A stretch of 64,000 bases of DNA from Acidobacteriota bacterium (GTDB taxonomy: Bacteria > Acidobacteriota > Terriglobia > Acidiferrales > UBA7541), in the NCBI GenBank assembly GCA_003224235.1, contig QHYU01000150.1, positions 1 through 64,000 on the forward strand, given 5' to 3'. Positions 44,562 to 53,592 of this stretch are shown piece by piece (positions within the stretch are counted from its first letter, which is position 1; every line of letters starts with the position of its first letter). A program made the translations under genes and the position numbers. The notes under the pieces are model-generated. The model was not told the origin of the DNA, searched no databases, and saw only the letters and a list, made by a program, of their open reading frames with translations.

Positions 44562-46046
44562 TTAATCGCCCCCTGAATTCTTTTGCTGTAATTCTTCCAA
44601 GTCCTGCTGCTCGATGGTCTGCATCAGCACTCCCCGGGCCAACAGGTACATCTTCAGCGTGCGCACCATCTTTCCCGGAACAATCGCCACCTGATTGTGG
44701 ATCATTTTCGGCCAGGAAATCGGCCCGCGCGCCGGGACCATGTGCGTTCCCCACTGGAAGACGAACCCTGCGTTCCACAGCACGAAGAGTCCAGTGACCA
44801 GAACCGCCGCCACAAATGCGCGGTTTTTGCGATCGAACAGGTTGCTAAAGCGTTCGAGCGATGCCGCCAGCCCGAGGATGAATAACGGTGTTAGGGAGAC
44901 AAAAAAGCGGTTGCCATACGACGACAGGCCGTCCCAGTTTGGATAAAACGAAATCACAGCATAGAAGGCTACAGCGGCGACCGCCAGATTTATCGCCAAT
45001 TCAGGATCTTGCCGCCGCAAGAAGAGCAGCCCGAGCAGGGCGGGGATGAGGATAGGCGTCCAAACCAACAGACCGTGATTGGAGGAGAAGAGCACAGCTG
45101 ACAGCGCGGGCGACGTCCAGTGCCAGTGCATTTCGGTGTAAGCGCCGAAGCGAAACGGGCTGCCATAGATGATCTGCCGCGTGATCAGAGTGGGCAGAAA
45201 CCCGAAGATAACTGCAACGGTGTAGACGAACTGAACCTCAAACAAACGCCAAACCGCGGCTGCGTTATGCTGCTCGAAGCAGCGCCGCAGGCAGCCGCGG
45301 AGAGATTCCAACAGCACTACCAGGAAAACGGCGTTGGGGTAGTACACGTCGAGCATCAGTCCCGACAGCAAACCCAGCACGAGCCACTGCGCGAGGGTGC
45401 GGTCGCCTCGCGTACGGTGCCAATACCAGAGAAATAGCGAGACAGCAAAGGCCGAATGGGCATGTGACCAGGACGGATTGAAGTACATGTACACCGGTAG
45501 GGAACTTGCCAACCAGATGCCCAACGTGGCTAGTAACGCCCACCGCTCTTCGAAATACTTCCGGGCCAGACCGAAGGCAAGGCAGAGTCCAGCGAAACCA
45601 TAGGAGGCCGTGGCCACGGCCATCGCCACCAGATAGGGTCGCGAGAAGCCGTCGGCCGGGATGTGAGCCCCTAAACGGTTCACGCTGAGCACGATCAGGT
45701 GGGTCACCAGGAGAAAGGGCGCCCAAAGCATCGACGGACCCACCGAGAAGTGGTTGTTCACGTAGCCGGTGGAGGTGTACTGGTCCGCACGGAGCTGGCC
45801 GTTGTGGTCCACACGACCGCCGACGAAGGTTGGGTTGCCTGCCAGCCATTCTTCTTCAAATCGCAAATTGTGATCGATCAGCAGGGAGCGGACGTAAGCG
45901 TAGTAGCCTACGCCGTCGCCCCGCACCCACGGATTGACCAGAACAAGCGAAAGGAGAAACAGGAGAAGCAGAAACTTCTCAGGCAGCGAAAGAGCACACC
46001 GCATGGACACGACCCGGGAGCTGATGAGCCTAGCTGCCACGCTCAT
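44562..46046 (-). CDS. Polytopic membrane protein, GT-C-like
   Basis: From the ATG at 46046 this is about 494 residues with eleven or so membrane segments. The first loop has RGDGVGYYAYVRSLLIDHNLRFEEEW (a D-G-x-G-Y-Y acidic pattern) and later VYMYFNPSWSHAHSAFAVSLFLWYW. It resembles the protein at 10420 (similar order of segments) and is likely a glycosyltransferase-type or polymerase-like membrane enzyme. The annotated frame is open to 46505, but that 153-codon extension lies inside the GT2-methyltransferase gene and has no membrane pattern. The ATG lies 2 bp after that gene's stop. The C-terminus ends with Q-E-Q-Q-D-L-E-E-L-Q-Q-K, a charged tail. Confidence 0.72.
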   Translation of the reverse strand: MSVAARLISSRVVSMRCALSLPEKFLLLLFLLSLVLVNPWVRGDGVGYYAYVRSLLIDHNLRFEEEWLAGNPTFVGGRVDHNGQLRADQYTSTGYVNNHFSVGPSMLWAPFLLVTHLIVLSVNRLGAHIPADGFSRPYLVAMAVATASYGFAGLCLAFGLARKYFEERWALLATLGIWLASSLPVYMYFNPSWSHAHSAFAVSLFLWYWHRTRGDRTLAQWLVLGLLSGLMLDVYYPNAVFLVVLLESLRGCLRRCFEQHNAAAVWRLFEVQFVYTVAVIFGFLPTLITRQIIYGSPFRFGAYTEMHWHWTSPALSAVLFSSNHGLLVWTPILIPALLGLLFLRRQDPELAINLAVAAVAFYAVISFYPNWDGLSSYGNRFFVSLTPLFILGLAASLERFSNLFDRKNRAFVAAVLVTGLFVLWNAGFVFQWGTHMVPARGPISWPKMIHNQVAIVPGKMVRTLKMYLLARGVLMQTIEQQDLEELQQKNSGGD

Positions 46047-46048
46047 AG

Positions 46049-47704
46049 CTAGCTCGCCAACTCCTGGCAGGTTGCTGGTGCAGCCGCCTGCTCTGGGTGA
46101 GCTGCGCGACTCCTGTCCTTGCGGAAAACTGCAATCAGCGAAAGAGGAGGGAGCGGAACCCAACGGTCGAGTCTCCGGAACACCGGCGTAAGAAGGTTTA
46201 AGATCTTGATCTGCCAGAGGCCGAAGGTTTTGCGCCGGAGGACACGTCCGTTGAACAACCAGGCCAACACCCCAATCCGGTTGAAAGGCAGTAGGACCTC
46301 CAGAAGGAATCCGGCTTGTTGTCCCACGGCGATCAACTGTTCCCGGGTGTACCGGCGGTGGTGACCCAACACTTGATCCAGGGTCCCATACATGCGAGGG
46401 CCATTCGGCACCAGAATGATGGCGCGGCCATCTTCTTCCAAGACGCTGCGAATATTGCGCAGGGCGGCGACGTCGTCCGGCAAGTGTTCCACCACGTTCA
46501 GACAAACCACCGTGTCGAAAGACTGCCCCGCGGGGAACGAATCAGCAGAAGTTCCATCGGTGAAGCTAACATGAAGATAAGGTCGCGTCGGGCGTAGCTT
46601 TTGAAGGGTCTCCAGATAGAGCGGGTTGACGTCGCTGGCCCAATAGACCGACCGCGGAACCAGATTAACGGTCATATTTCCCGTCCCCGCGCCGATCTCC
46701 AGCACACGGTCGCCCACGTAAGGCCGTACCTCATCTGCCATCCAGCGCGTGAACCGTGGCGCACGATGGAGTCGGCCCAGTATCTCGCTTTCATACTGGT
46801 CGGCGACATAGATGCGATCGGAAGTAGCAAACTTGAGGATCGAGCCGAGAGCGCGTACCCCGTCTTTCCAGGTAATTTTCTTGCCTTCCTGGTAGGTCCG
46901 ACCGGCGTAGCTGATGGGAACTTCAAAGATCCGCGCGGCTCGCTTCGCCAGTTTTATGGTCAGCTCCGGCTCAATGCTGAAGTTGGAGCTTTCTAGCGGA
47001 ATACTCTTGAGCAGATCCGTGCGCACCATCTTGTAGCAGGTCTCCATGTCCGTCAGATTCAGGTCGCAAACGATGTTGCAGAGCAAGGTAAGCAACCAGT
47101 TGCCGAGAGTATGCCGGAAAAACAAAACACGCTTGTATTCGCTGGCCAAAAAGCGCGAGCCAAAAACCGCGTCTGCACCTTCCTGCAAAAAAAGAGGGAT
47201 CATCTTCAGCAAATCGCGAGGGTTGTATTCGAGGTCCGCATCGTGAACAACGGCAAGCTCGGTATCTGCGTGCTCAAGAGCGGTTCGGAGAGCCGCACCC
47301 TTGCCCTGGTTTCGCTCCTGGCAGAGAAAGATCCACTCAAACTGGCTGCCCCAAGGCTCTTCTTCGATCCTTCGCCGGAAGCGGAGGAGGGACGCTGGGG
47401 TCTGGTCTGTGGAGCGATCGTCCACCACGATTATCTTTACCCGCCGCAGCAATGGGGACTCGGCTAGCACCTCTAGCCGTGCGAGGCTGGCCTCAACCAG
47501 GTATTGCTCGTTATACACAGGCACGAGCACGGAGAGGCTTGTGGGGGCCACTATGGGAGGCCAACTCGTTCCCTCTCGGGATTGGATCACTGCTCCGTAT
47601 TCCCCTCGCGTCTCATGCATCTCCGGCCTCTGGGCAACTTGAGCTTTATGGAACAAAGTCTCGGCATTGAGGATCGACCGGGGCGTACATCTCCGGACGG
47701 CCAT
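46049..47704 (-). CDS. Bifunctional GT2 glycosyltransferase + SAM methyltransferase
   Basis: From the ATG at 47704 (GAGGTG site) this is about 551 residues with two domains. The N-terminal GT2 (about 55-300) has LSVLVPVYNEQYLVEASLARL, IIVVDDRSTDQTPASL, VVHDADLEYNPRDLLKMIP with the D-A-D metal motif, and KMVRTDLLKSIPLESSNFSIEPELTIKLAKRAARIFEVPISYAGR of DPM-like enzymes. The C-terminal methyltransferase (about 330-540) has VLEIGAGTGNMTVNLV, YWASDVNPLYLETLQK and VVCLNVVEHLPDDVAALRNIRSVLEEDGRAIILVPNGP. A polyprenyl-phosphate sugar transferase linked to a methyltransferase is plausible. A longer frame to 47758 exists. Confidence 0.85.
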   Translation of the reverse strand: MAVRRCTPRSILNAETLFHKAQVAQRPEMHETRGEYGAVIQSREGTSWPPIVAPTSLSVLVPVYNEQYLVEASLARLEVLAESPLLRRVKIIVVDDRSTDQTPASLLRFRRRIEEEPWGSQFEWIFLCQERNQGKGAALRTALEHADTELAVVHDADLEYNPRDLLKMIPLFLQEGADAVFGSRFLASEYKRVLFFRHTLGNWLLTLLCNIVCDLNLTDMETCYKMVRTDLLKSIPLESSNFSIEPELTIKLAKRAARIFEVPISYAGRTYQEGKKITWKDGVRALGSILKFATSDRIYVADQYESEILGRLHRAPRFTRWMADEVRPYVGDRVLEIGAGTGNMTVNLVPRSVYWASDVNPLYLETLQKLRPTRPYLHVSFTDGTSADSFPAGQSFDTVVCLNVVEHLPDDVAALRNIRSVLEEDGRAIILVPNGPRMYGTLDQVLGHHRRYTREQLIAVGQQAGFLLEVLLPFNRIGVLAWLFNGRVLRRKTFGLWQIKILNLLTPVFRRLDRWVPLPPLSLIAVFRKDRSRAAHPEQAAAPATCQELAS

Positions 47705-47811
47705 CACCTCGAGGGATCGAACTGGCCCCGGTGACGACCACAGACAGAGAAGATTCATTCGATCCGCCTGAGGGCGACTTCCAGCCTACCGCACGCACGG
47801 CTCGCGGAAGC

Positions 47812-48828
47812 TCAGCTTCCGGCGCTAGCTGCCTGGCGAGACGCGCCGACCGCGCCGACCAGATCTCTCTTCTTCTCAAAGTGCGCCACGACTCGATCCA
47901 CGATCTCTGGCAGGGTGGCCCTGGGCCGGAAGCCGGTGAGATCCTGCAGCTTTTCCAGCGACGGCACCCGCCGATGCATATCCTCGAAGCCCGGCTCGTA
48001 GGCCTCGTCATAGGGGATATAAGTTATCGGCGAAGAACTCCCAGTCCTCTCTTTGACCAAGCGCGCCAACCCTTCCATGCTGATTTCCTGGTCGCTGCCG
48101 ATGTTGACCACCTGTCCGACGGCGCGGGTGGTTGAAACCAGCCGGAGAATCGCTTCCACGGCCTCGCGCACATCGCAGAAGCAGCGGGACTGCTGGCCGG
48201 TGCCGTACACGGTAATCGGAGCGCCATCCAGCGCCTGACTGACAAAGTTCGGCATCACCATGCCGTATCGCCCGGTCTGGCGCGGACCCACGGTATTGAA
48301 CAACCGGCCGATCACCACCGGCTGCTTCTTCTCCTTCCAGTAGGAGAGCGACAGGAACTCGTCCAGCGCCTTCGAGGCGGCGTAACTCCAGCGGCTTTTG
48401 GTGGTCGGCCCCAGCACCAGGTCCGCATCTTCGCGGAATGGCACCTGCACGTTTTTCCCGTAGACTTCGGAGGTCGAGGCGGTGAAGACCAGCTTGCGCT
48501 TCTTGGAGGCGGCATCGAGCACCAGTTGGGTGCCATTGACATTGGTTTCGATGGTGCGCACCGGACTCTCCACAATCAGCCGCACGCCCACCGCCGCCGC
48601 GAGATGAAAAATCACATCGGCCTCATCGACTAACTCGGCCAGCAACTGGCGGTTCTCAATGGAGTCGAGAAAGTAGTGCATCCGGTCAAACTTCTTCAGG
48701 TGCCGGATGTTTTCCATGCTGCCGGTGGAGAGGTCATCCATCAAGAGAACTTCGTCGCCGCAGGAGAGCAGCCGCTCGGCGAGGTGAGACCCAATAAAGC
48801 CCGCTCCTCCTGTGATCAAAAAGCGCAA
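47812..48828 (-). CDS. NAD-dependent nucleotide-sugar epimerase/decarboxylase (SDR)
   Basis: A 338-residue extended SDR: GGAGFIGSHL (7-16), DDLSTGSMENIRHL, FHLAAAVGVRLIVESPVRTIETNVNGTQLVLDAASKKRKLVFTASTSEVYG, then YAASKALDEFL with Tyr and Lys of the active site, GRLFNTVGPRQTGRYGMVMPNFV, and CFCDVREAVEAI. It resembles UDP-glucuronate/galacturonate epimerases or UDP-glucose 4-epimerases. The segment V-G-V-R-L-I-V-E (AAAVGVRLI) is the typical GAE-like mark. Nucleotide-sugar supply for EPS is the likely role. Its start at 48828 has AGGAGG. It lies between the Wzc kinase and the GT2 fusion. Confidence 0.86.
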   Translation of the reverse strand: MRFLITGGAGFIGSHLAERLLSCGDEVLLMDDLSTGSMENIRHLKKFDRMHYFLDSIENRQLLAELVDEADVIFHLAAAVGVRLIVESPVRTIETNVNGTQLVLDAASKKRKLVFTASTSEVYGKNVQVPFREDADLVLGPTTKSRWSYAASKALDEFLSLSYWKEKKQPVVIGRLFNTVGPRQTGRYGMVMPNFVSQALDGAPITVYGTGQQSRCFCDVREAVEAILRLVSTTRAVGQVVNIGSDQEISMEGLARLVKERTGSSSPITYIPYDEAYEPGFEDMHRRVPSLEKLQDLTGFRPRATLPEIVDRVVAHFEKKRDLVGAVGASRQAASAGS

Positions 48829-48866
48829 TTGGCCTCCTTAGGAAAAAAATCTCTTATCGCCCGGTT

Positions 48867-51167
48867 TCAGGACTGTTGATGTCGCTCGAAGGCACCGTCC
48901 TTCTCCTTTCCGTAGGCTCCGTAAGAGTAGGTGTAGTAGCGATAAGAGTAGTAATAGTCAGGTGAGCTGGAGTCGACGGCGTTCAGCACCACGCCGAGCA
49001 GGCGGCACTTGACCGCGACGAGCTGATCCCGCGCGCGGATGAAGGCTTCCTTCGGAGTCTCGCCGCTCCGCACCACCATCAGCACGCCGTCCACCAGCAC
49101 AGAGAGGATCACCCCGTCGGTGGCGGCCATCAACGGCGGGGAGTCAATGACGATGAACTTGTACTCCTGCCGCAGTATTGAGACGGCCTCGCTCAGCCGC
49201 CGCGAAGAAAGCAGGTCGGCCGGGTTCGGGGGGACCGGGCCGGTGGGGATGGCCGCCAGGTTGGTGATCGCCGGATGGGGCACGGTCACCAGCTCGAGGG
49301 AGGAGACTCCGGCCAGGTAGGAGCTCAAGCCTGCATACTTGCCGTCGCTCATACTGAGCGCGCGGCTGATGCCGGGTTTGCGCAGGTCGGCGTCCACCAA
49401 GAGGGTGCGGTCGCCGAGCTGCGCCAGGGTCACCGCCAGATTTACGGCGGCGGTGGTCTTTCCTTCTCGCGGCAGGGCGCTGGTTACCAGGATGACTTGC
49501 GGTGGGTGCTCGGCTTGGGAAAGCAGCAGCGAGGTGCGCAGCGCGCGGAAGGCCTCAGAGATCTGCGACTGCGGCAGAGTGTGCGAGACCAACTCGACGC
49601 GGCTCTCCGTTCCGTTGCCCGAACCGCTCTTCAGCATCTTAGGCACCCGGTTGCGGCCGTTTAAGGTCACAAAGGCCGGCACCACCGCCAGCGAAGGCAG
49701 CCGCGTCAGCATCTCGATGTCACCGGGGGTCTTCACCGTGTTGTCCAGGTACTCGCGGAGCAGCGCCAAGCCCACGCCACCTACCAAACCGATCAGAAAC
49801 GCCAGCAGGATGTTGCGCGTTTTCTGGGGACGTGAGGGCGCAGAGGGCACCATCGCTGGGTCTACCACGCGGATGTTGCTCGAACGCAGCCCCGCCGAGA
49901 TGCTGGCTTCCTTCATCTTTTGCAGCAGCCCATCGTAGAGTTGCTTGTTGGCTTCGGCCTCGTGTTTCAAAATGTTGAACTGAACGAGCTTCTCAGCCAT
50001 GGCGTTGGATTCGCCTTTCTGCTTATCCAGGGCCTGGCTGAGCAGGGTTTCCCGCTGGCGCGCTGTGTGGTATTCCGCTTCAATGCGGTTAACGATGTTA
50101 GCCTTTTCGCGCGCGATCAAATGCTCGATCTCTTTGAGCTGCGCCTGCAGCCGCATCACCTTGGGAAAGCTGGGACCGTACTGATTGAGCGCCTCGATGT
50201 ACTGCGTGTTCAGCTCGCTCTGTTTCTTCTGCAAGTCCTGGAGGAGGAGGCTGTCGCGCACGGGAGGGAGGGCATCGATGTGGCCGGTGCCCACCAATTG
50301 GTACAGGGCTTCGCTGCGCATTCTCTCGCCTTGCGCCTGGGTCAGCTCCTTGTTCAGGTCGCTCAGCTTCTGCTGCGTGATGTTCTGCTTTTCGTCGATG
50401 TTCCAAATCTGGTTCTGCCGTTCGTAGGCGATGCGAGCATCTTCCGACTTCTCAACCTTGAACTGTAATTCGCGGAGCTGATCTTTGAGCCAGTTCGAAG
50501 CCGTGGTGGTTGCCAGATACTTGCTGCGAAAGTTCTGCTCGATGTAGTTCTCCAGGTGGGCGTTGACCACTCGTGCCGCCAGCTTCGCATCGCCGGCCTC
50601 AAACGTCACGTCCAGCAGCCGGCTGTTGAGCACGCGCTTCACTCTTAAACTTCCCAGGAAGCCCCCCAGGGCTGGAGGCCGCGCCTGGTTGGCAGCGTTG
50701 ACAGGGACGCTAGCGGGCTTGCTGGCTTTCCCAGGCTGTCCGCCAAATTCCGGGAGTTCCACAAGGCCGGCGGATTGGATCGTTTGCAACGCCAAAGTCT
50801 CGCTCTGCAGGATCTTGGACTGGGTTTCGATGTAGTTCTCCATGTCCATGTACATTTCGTAGGAGTCCGACTTAAAGGGCAGAAAGTTCGTATTCTCGTT
50901 GTCGATCTCGACCCGGGCGGTGGCTTCGTATACCGGGTGCATCCGCAGGGTGGCAATGGTGACGAAGGTCACGACGGTCAACAGGAAAGACAGAATGGAC
51001 CACTGGTATTTTCGCAGTATCCTCCAGTAGTCGAGGAGGTGCGGTTCTCGCGGGGGAGTTTCCCAAGACGAGAGTTGAGGATGCGCGGTGATAACCTCAA
51101 AGGAGCTGCCGGCCCGTCGGTCCCGCTGTATCAGGGCGGTGGATTCATCCATACGTTTTTCAGGCAC
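48867..51167 (-). CDS. wzc: Wzc-like polysaccharide co-polymerase / tyrosine autokinase
   Basis: A 766-residue inner-membrane protein of the PCP-2a class. A Wzz-like periplasmic region with helices at 56-73 and 452-470 surrounds long coiled-coil segments (230-430). The cytoplasmic BY-kinase domain has Walker A SALPREGKTT (563-572), Walker A' VDADLRKP (591-598) and Walker B FIVIDSPP (671-678). The C-terminal tail holds nine tyrosines within 738-752, the autophosphorylation cluster. It controls chain length and export of the EPS. Its tail state probably signals assembly with the Wza-like protein (51207). No separate phosphatase is seen here. The P-loop form is SALPREGKT with no Gly at the third position, typical of BY-kinases. 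Confidence 0.93.
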   Translation of the reverse strand: MPEKRMDESTALIQRDRRAGSSFEVITAHPQLSSWETPPREPHLLDYWRILRKYQWSILSFLLTVVTFVTIATLRMHPVYEATARVEIDNENTNFLPFKSDSYEMYMDMENYIETQSKILQSETLALQTIQSAGLVELPEFGGQPGKASKPASVPVNAANQARPPALGGFLGSLRVKRVLNSRLLDVTFEAGDAKLAARVVNAHLENYIEQNFRSKYLATTTASNWLKDQLRELQFKVEKSEDARIAYERQNQIWNIDEKQNITQQKLSDLNKELTQAQGERMRSEALYQLVGTGHIDALPPVRDSLLLQDLQKKQSELNTQYIEALNQYGPSFPKVMRLQAQLKEIEHLIAREKANIVNRIEAEYHTARQRETLLSQALDKQKGESNAMAEKLVQFNILKHEAEANKQLYDGLLQKMKEASISAGLRSSNIRVVDPAMVPSAPSRPQKTRNILLAFLIGLVGGVGLALLREYLDNTVKTPGDIEMLTRLPSLAVVPAFVTLNGRNRVPKMLKSGSGNGTESRVELVSHTLPQSQISEAFRALRTSLLLSQAEHPPQVILVTSALPREGKTTAAVNLAVTLAQLGDRTLLVDADLRKPGISRALSMSDGKYAGLSSYLAGVSSLELVTVPHPAITNLAAIPTGPVPPNPADLLSSRRLSEAVSILRQEYKFIVIDSPPLMAATDGVILSVLVDGVLMVVRSGETPKEAFIRARDQLVAVKCRLLGVVLNAVDSSSPDYYYSYRYYTYSYGAYGKEKDGAFERHQQS

Positions 51168-51206
51168 CTCGATCCCAGTAAGTTGCGTTCAAATCCTGCC
51201 AGATTG

Positions 51207-52271
51207 CTACCGCGAGGCGCGGACTATGGCCACGCCGGAAGTGAGCCCGATGGCCATTTCCCCGACCCGCCGGAGCGCCCGCTTCCCCGTGCTGTCAGGA
51301 ACGAACAGGATGTCGCCGGGGAGCAGTCGCGCATCTTCTTCCTTGCGGCCCAAGACCTTGTTGAGATCCACGGCTACTTCCTGACGCTTGCTGGAGTCCT
51401 TGGCGTTCCGCAGGATAACCGCCTGATGCGGTTTGGCGGTTGTCTTCAATCCGCCGGCCAAGGCCAGCACCTTGAGCGTGGTCATCTGTTCCCGGTCGTT
51501 CTGCAGCACGTAGCCACCCGGGCGGTCCACGGCCCCCACCACATAAACGACCCCAGCCCGAGGCACACTGACGACATCGCCGCCCAGCAGGGGAATGTTG
51601 AACTTGGAGTCTCCGGATTCCAGCAGATCGTTGAGGTTAATCGTAATCGTCAACGACTGGGGAGGAGCAGCCTCAGCGCTATCAGGCGAGCCGGGCGTGT
51701 CGCTCGAAGCGGCCGGGCTGGCTGCGCGGGTCACGTTCACTGTGCTGCCGGCATCGTCTGCGATGCCGCCGGCCTCGGAGAGAACTTCCAGCAGCGTGGT
51801 CCGTCGGAGGGCTTGATAAACCAGCGGCTTTTTTACTGCGCCGATGACGGTGATGGGCTGGCTGCGCTGCTCCTTGACGGACACGCTCACCTGCGGATGC
51901 GAGACCAGCTCATTCACCTGGAGTAACTCAGCCAGCTTCTCTTCCAGTTGAAATGGGGTCAAGCCGCTCGTGCGGATCTTGACCGGCAGCAAGGGTAGAG
52001 AGATGTATCCGGACTCGCCCACGCGCAACTCCCGCGAGAGTTCCGGGACATCGAACACCTCGATGCGCAACAGATCGCCGCTCCCAATGATGTAGTCGCC
52101 CTGCCTGGCCTGCACGGCGGTGGCTAGCTGCTGAATCCTGGTGTTCACCTCGTGCGAAGATTCGATTTTTTGCTGCGGGAATGCGGCTGAGGCCCCGAGT
52201 AGAAACAAAACGGCCGGCCAGACGCGCTTCCGCGCTAGCCGGCTAAATACACCACGTCTGTTGAAGAGCAT
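51207..52271 (-). CDS. Polysaccharide export protein with SLBB repeats (Wza-like)
   Basis: A 354-residue secreted protein: signal peptide (VLFLLGASAAFPQQ), a PES domain (DYIIGSGDLLRIEVFDVPELSRELRVGESGYISLPLLP), then SLBB domains seen in ITVIGAVKKPLVYQALRRTTLLEVLSEAGGI and VYVVGAVDRPGGYVLQNDREQMTTLKVLALAGGL, and a final PGDILFVP segment. It forms an outer-membrane or periplasmic channel for EPS with the Wzc-like kinase just downstream. There is no lipobox Cys in the predicted signal, unlike E. coli Wza, so it may be periplasmic. Its C-terminal helix (MAIGLTSGVAIVRA) may insert in the outer membrane. Confidence 0.9.
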   Translation of the reverse strand: MLFNRRGVFSRLARKRVWPAVLFLLGASAAFPQQKIESSHEVNTRIQQLATAVQARQGDYIIGSGDLLRIEVFDVPELSRELRVGESGYISLPLLPVKIRTSGLTPFQLEEKLAELLQVNELVSHPQVSVSVKEQRSQPITVIGAVKKPLVYQALRRTTLLEVLSEAGGIADDAGSTVNVTRAASPAASSDTPGSPDSAEAAPPQSLTITINLNDLLESGDSKFNIPLLGGDVVSVPRAGVVYVVGAVDRPGGYVLQNDREQMTTLKVLALAGGLKTTAKPHQAVILRNAKDSSKRQEVAVDLNKVLGRKEEDARLLPGDILFVPDSTGKRALRRVGEMAIGLTSGVAIVRASR

Positions 52272-52323
52272 CGGATGATGTTATCCCCCACGCGCCTGCC
52301 ATTATACAGAGGGCTTCTCGCTG

Positions 52324-53592
52324 TCAAGCGACGATTTCCGCCAATGTTTCGCGGTTTGTCACCCCTACCTGCTCCTGCGCTGGTGAAATCGCCGAACTAG
52401 CCAGAGCGGCCTGGAGAAGGAAGAGCAGGGCATTGGAGGGGATGTGCAGGTTGAAATCCGCCAAGCTATGAACTAGTAGCCCCGCGCAGGCTACGAGGGC
52501 TCCGGCGCGAAGGGCAAAGTCCAGAGGGCCACGGCTGGAACGCAGGCGCGCCAGCGCTGACTGAAACAACAAAACAATGAAGAGCAAGCAACACAGTGCT
52601 CCGGGCACGCCGGTTTCCGCCAGAACTTCCACATAGTCGTTGTGCGCGTGGTTGACAACCTTGCCGTCATAGAGGCTCTCGTAGCGCGGATAGACCGACT
52701 GGAGTGTCCCCAGACCCGTGCCCAACCAGGGATGATCCAGAAAGATGCGCCAGCTATCCTTCATCATCGCCAGCCGGCGCGCTTCGTTGACCTCCAAGGA
52801 TTGAAAAGTGGCAAAGCGCTCCAAGGTGGGCCCTATCCCCAGCCAGGCGACGACCACTGTACCCAGCAAGAAAACCATCGCTCCCGTCACCAGATGTTTT
52901 CTTTCCCCGCGGCGCTGCCCGATCAGAAGAGCCAGCAGGCCGAGCTGCACCAGGAAGCTGGCGATACCGCCGCGGGAGGCCGCCATGAACAGCGCGCCGA
53001 TCGGCAGCAGAGTGAACAGGCCCACCAGGGGCAACAGGTCCCGCCGCTCCGCGCGAAGCACCAGGATGGCCAGGCCAGGCGGTATGAGCAACTCCATCAA
53101 TCCGGCGAAGTGATTGCGGTTGACGTAGGGCCCGAACGGAATGCCGCCGTAGCGCAGCTCGCGAATCCAATAGAGCTTTCCGTTGAACGTGAGGTACTGA
53201 ACGATTCCGAAGACCGAGACCCCGAACGCCAGCACCAGCAGAAACCAGGCGAAGCCTTGCCGCTCCTCGAGGGTGCGAAAGGCCTGCCCCGCAAGAAAGA
53301 TCAGCAGCAGATAGGCGGATAGCTTGAGCAATTCGACCTTGGTCAGATAGGGATACACGGTCCACCGGGCCAGAAGCTGCAGTAGCGCGATTCCTCCGAA
53401 GGCAACCAGCACCCAGACGAGCCGGTTCCAACTCAACTCGACCTGGCGTCCCTGAAAAACCAGCACACCCCAAACCACGAAAAGCGCTGCGGCGCCGATC
53501 TCCAACACTGCTTCAGACCAAGCCTCCACCGCCCCGTGCGCGAGCACGGCAAAGGTCACAAGGATGAAAATGCCAATGCGAAGGGCTCTCAT
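52324..53592 (-). CDS. O-antigen ligase/polymerase family protein
   Basis: From the ATG at 53592 this is a 422-residue polytopic membrane protein with about eleven helices. The family block PYVNRNHFAGLMELLIPPGLAILVL and the long periplasmic loop with WRIFLDHPWLGTGLGTLQSVYPRYESLYDGKVVNHAHNDYVEVLAETGVPGALCCLLF are the WaaL/Wzy-C signature (H-x-N-D-Y-x-E-x-L). It ligates or polymerises lipid-linked polysaccharide at the periplasmic face. The frame is open upstream to 53760, but the ATG overlaps the TPR gene stop by ATGA, which fixes the start. It lies 52 bp upstream of the Wza-like gene on the same strand. Confidence 0.9.
   Translation of the reverse strand: MRALRIGIFILVTFAVLAHGAVEAWSEAVLEIGAAALFVVWGVLVFQGRQVELSWNRLVWVLVAFGGIALLQLLARWTVYPYLTKVELLKLSAYLLLIFLAGQAFRTLEERQGFAWFLLVLAFGVSVFGIVQYLTFNGKLYWIRELRYGGIPFGPYVNRNHFAGLMELLIPPGLAILVLRAERRDLLPLVGLFTLLPIGALFMAASRGGIASFLVQLGLLALLIGQRRGERKHLVTGAMVFLLGTVVVAWLGIGPTLERFATFQSLEVNEARRLAMMKDSWRIFLDHPWLGTGLGTLQSVYPRYESLYDGKVVNHAHNDYVEVLAETGVPGALCCLLFIVLLFQSALARLRSSRGPLDFALRAGALVACAGLLVHSLADFNLHIPSNALLFLLQAALASSAISPAQEQVGVTNRETLAEIVA

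Noticed and set aside
46047..46505. N-terminal 153 codons of the membrane protein ORF at 44562
   Set aside because: They lie within the coding region of the upstream GT2-methyltransferase and lack any fold-like or membrane pattern.
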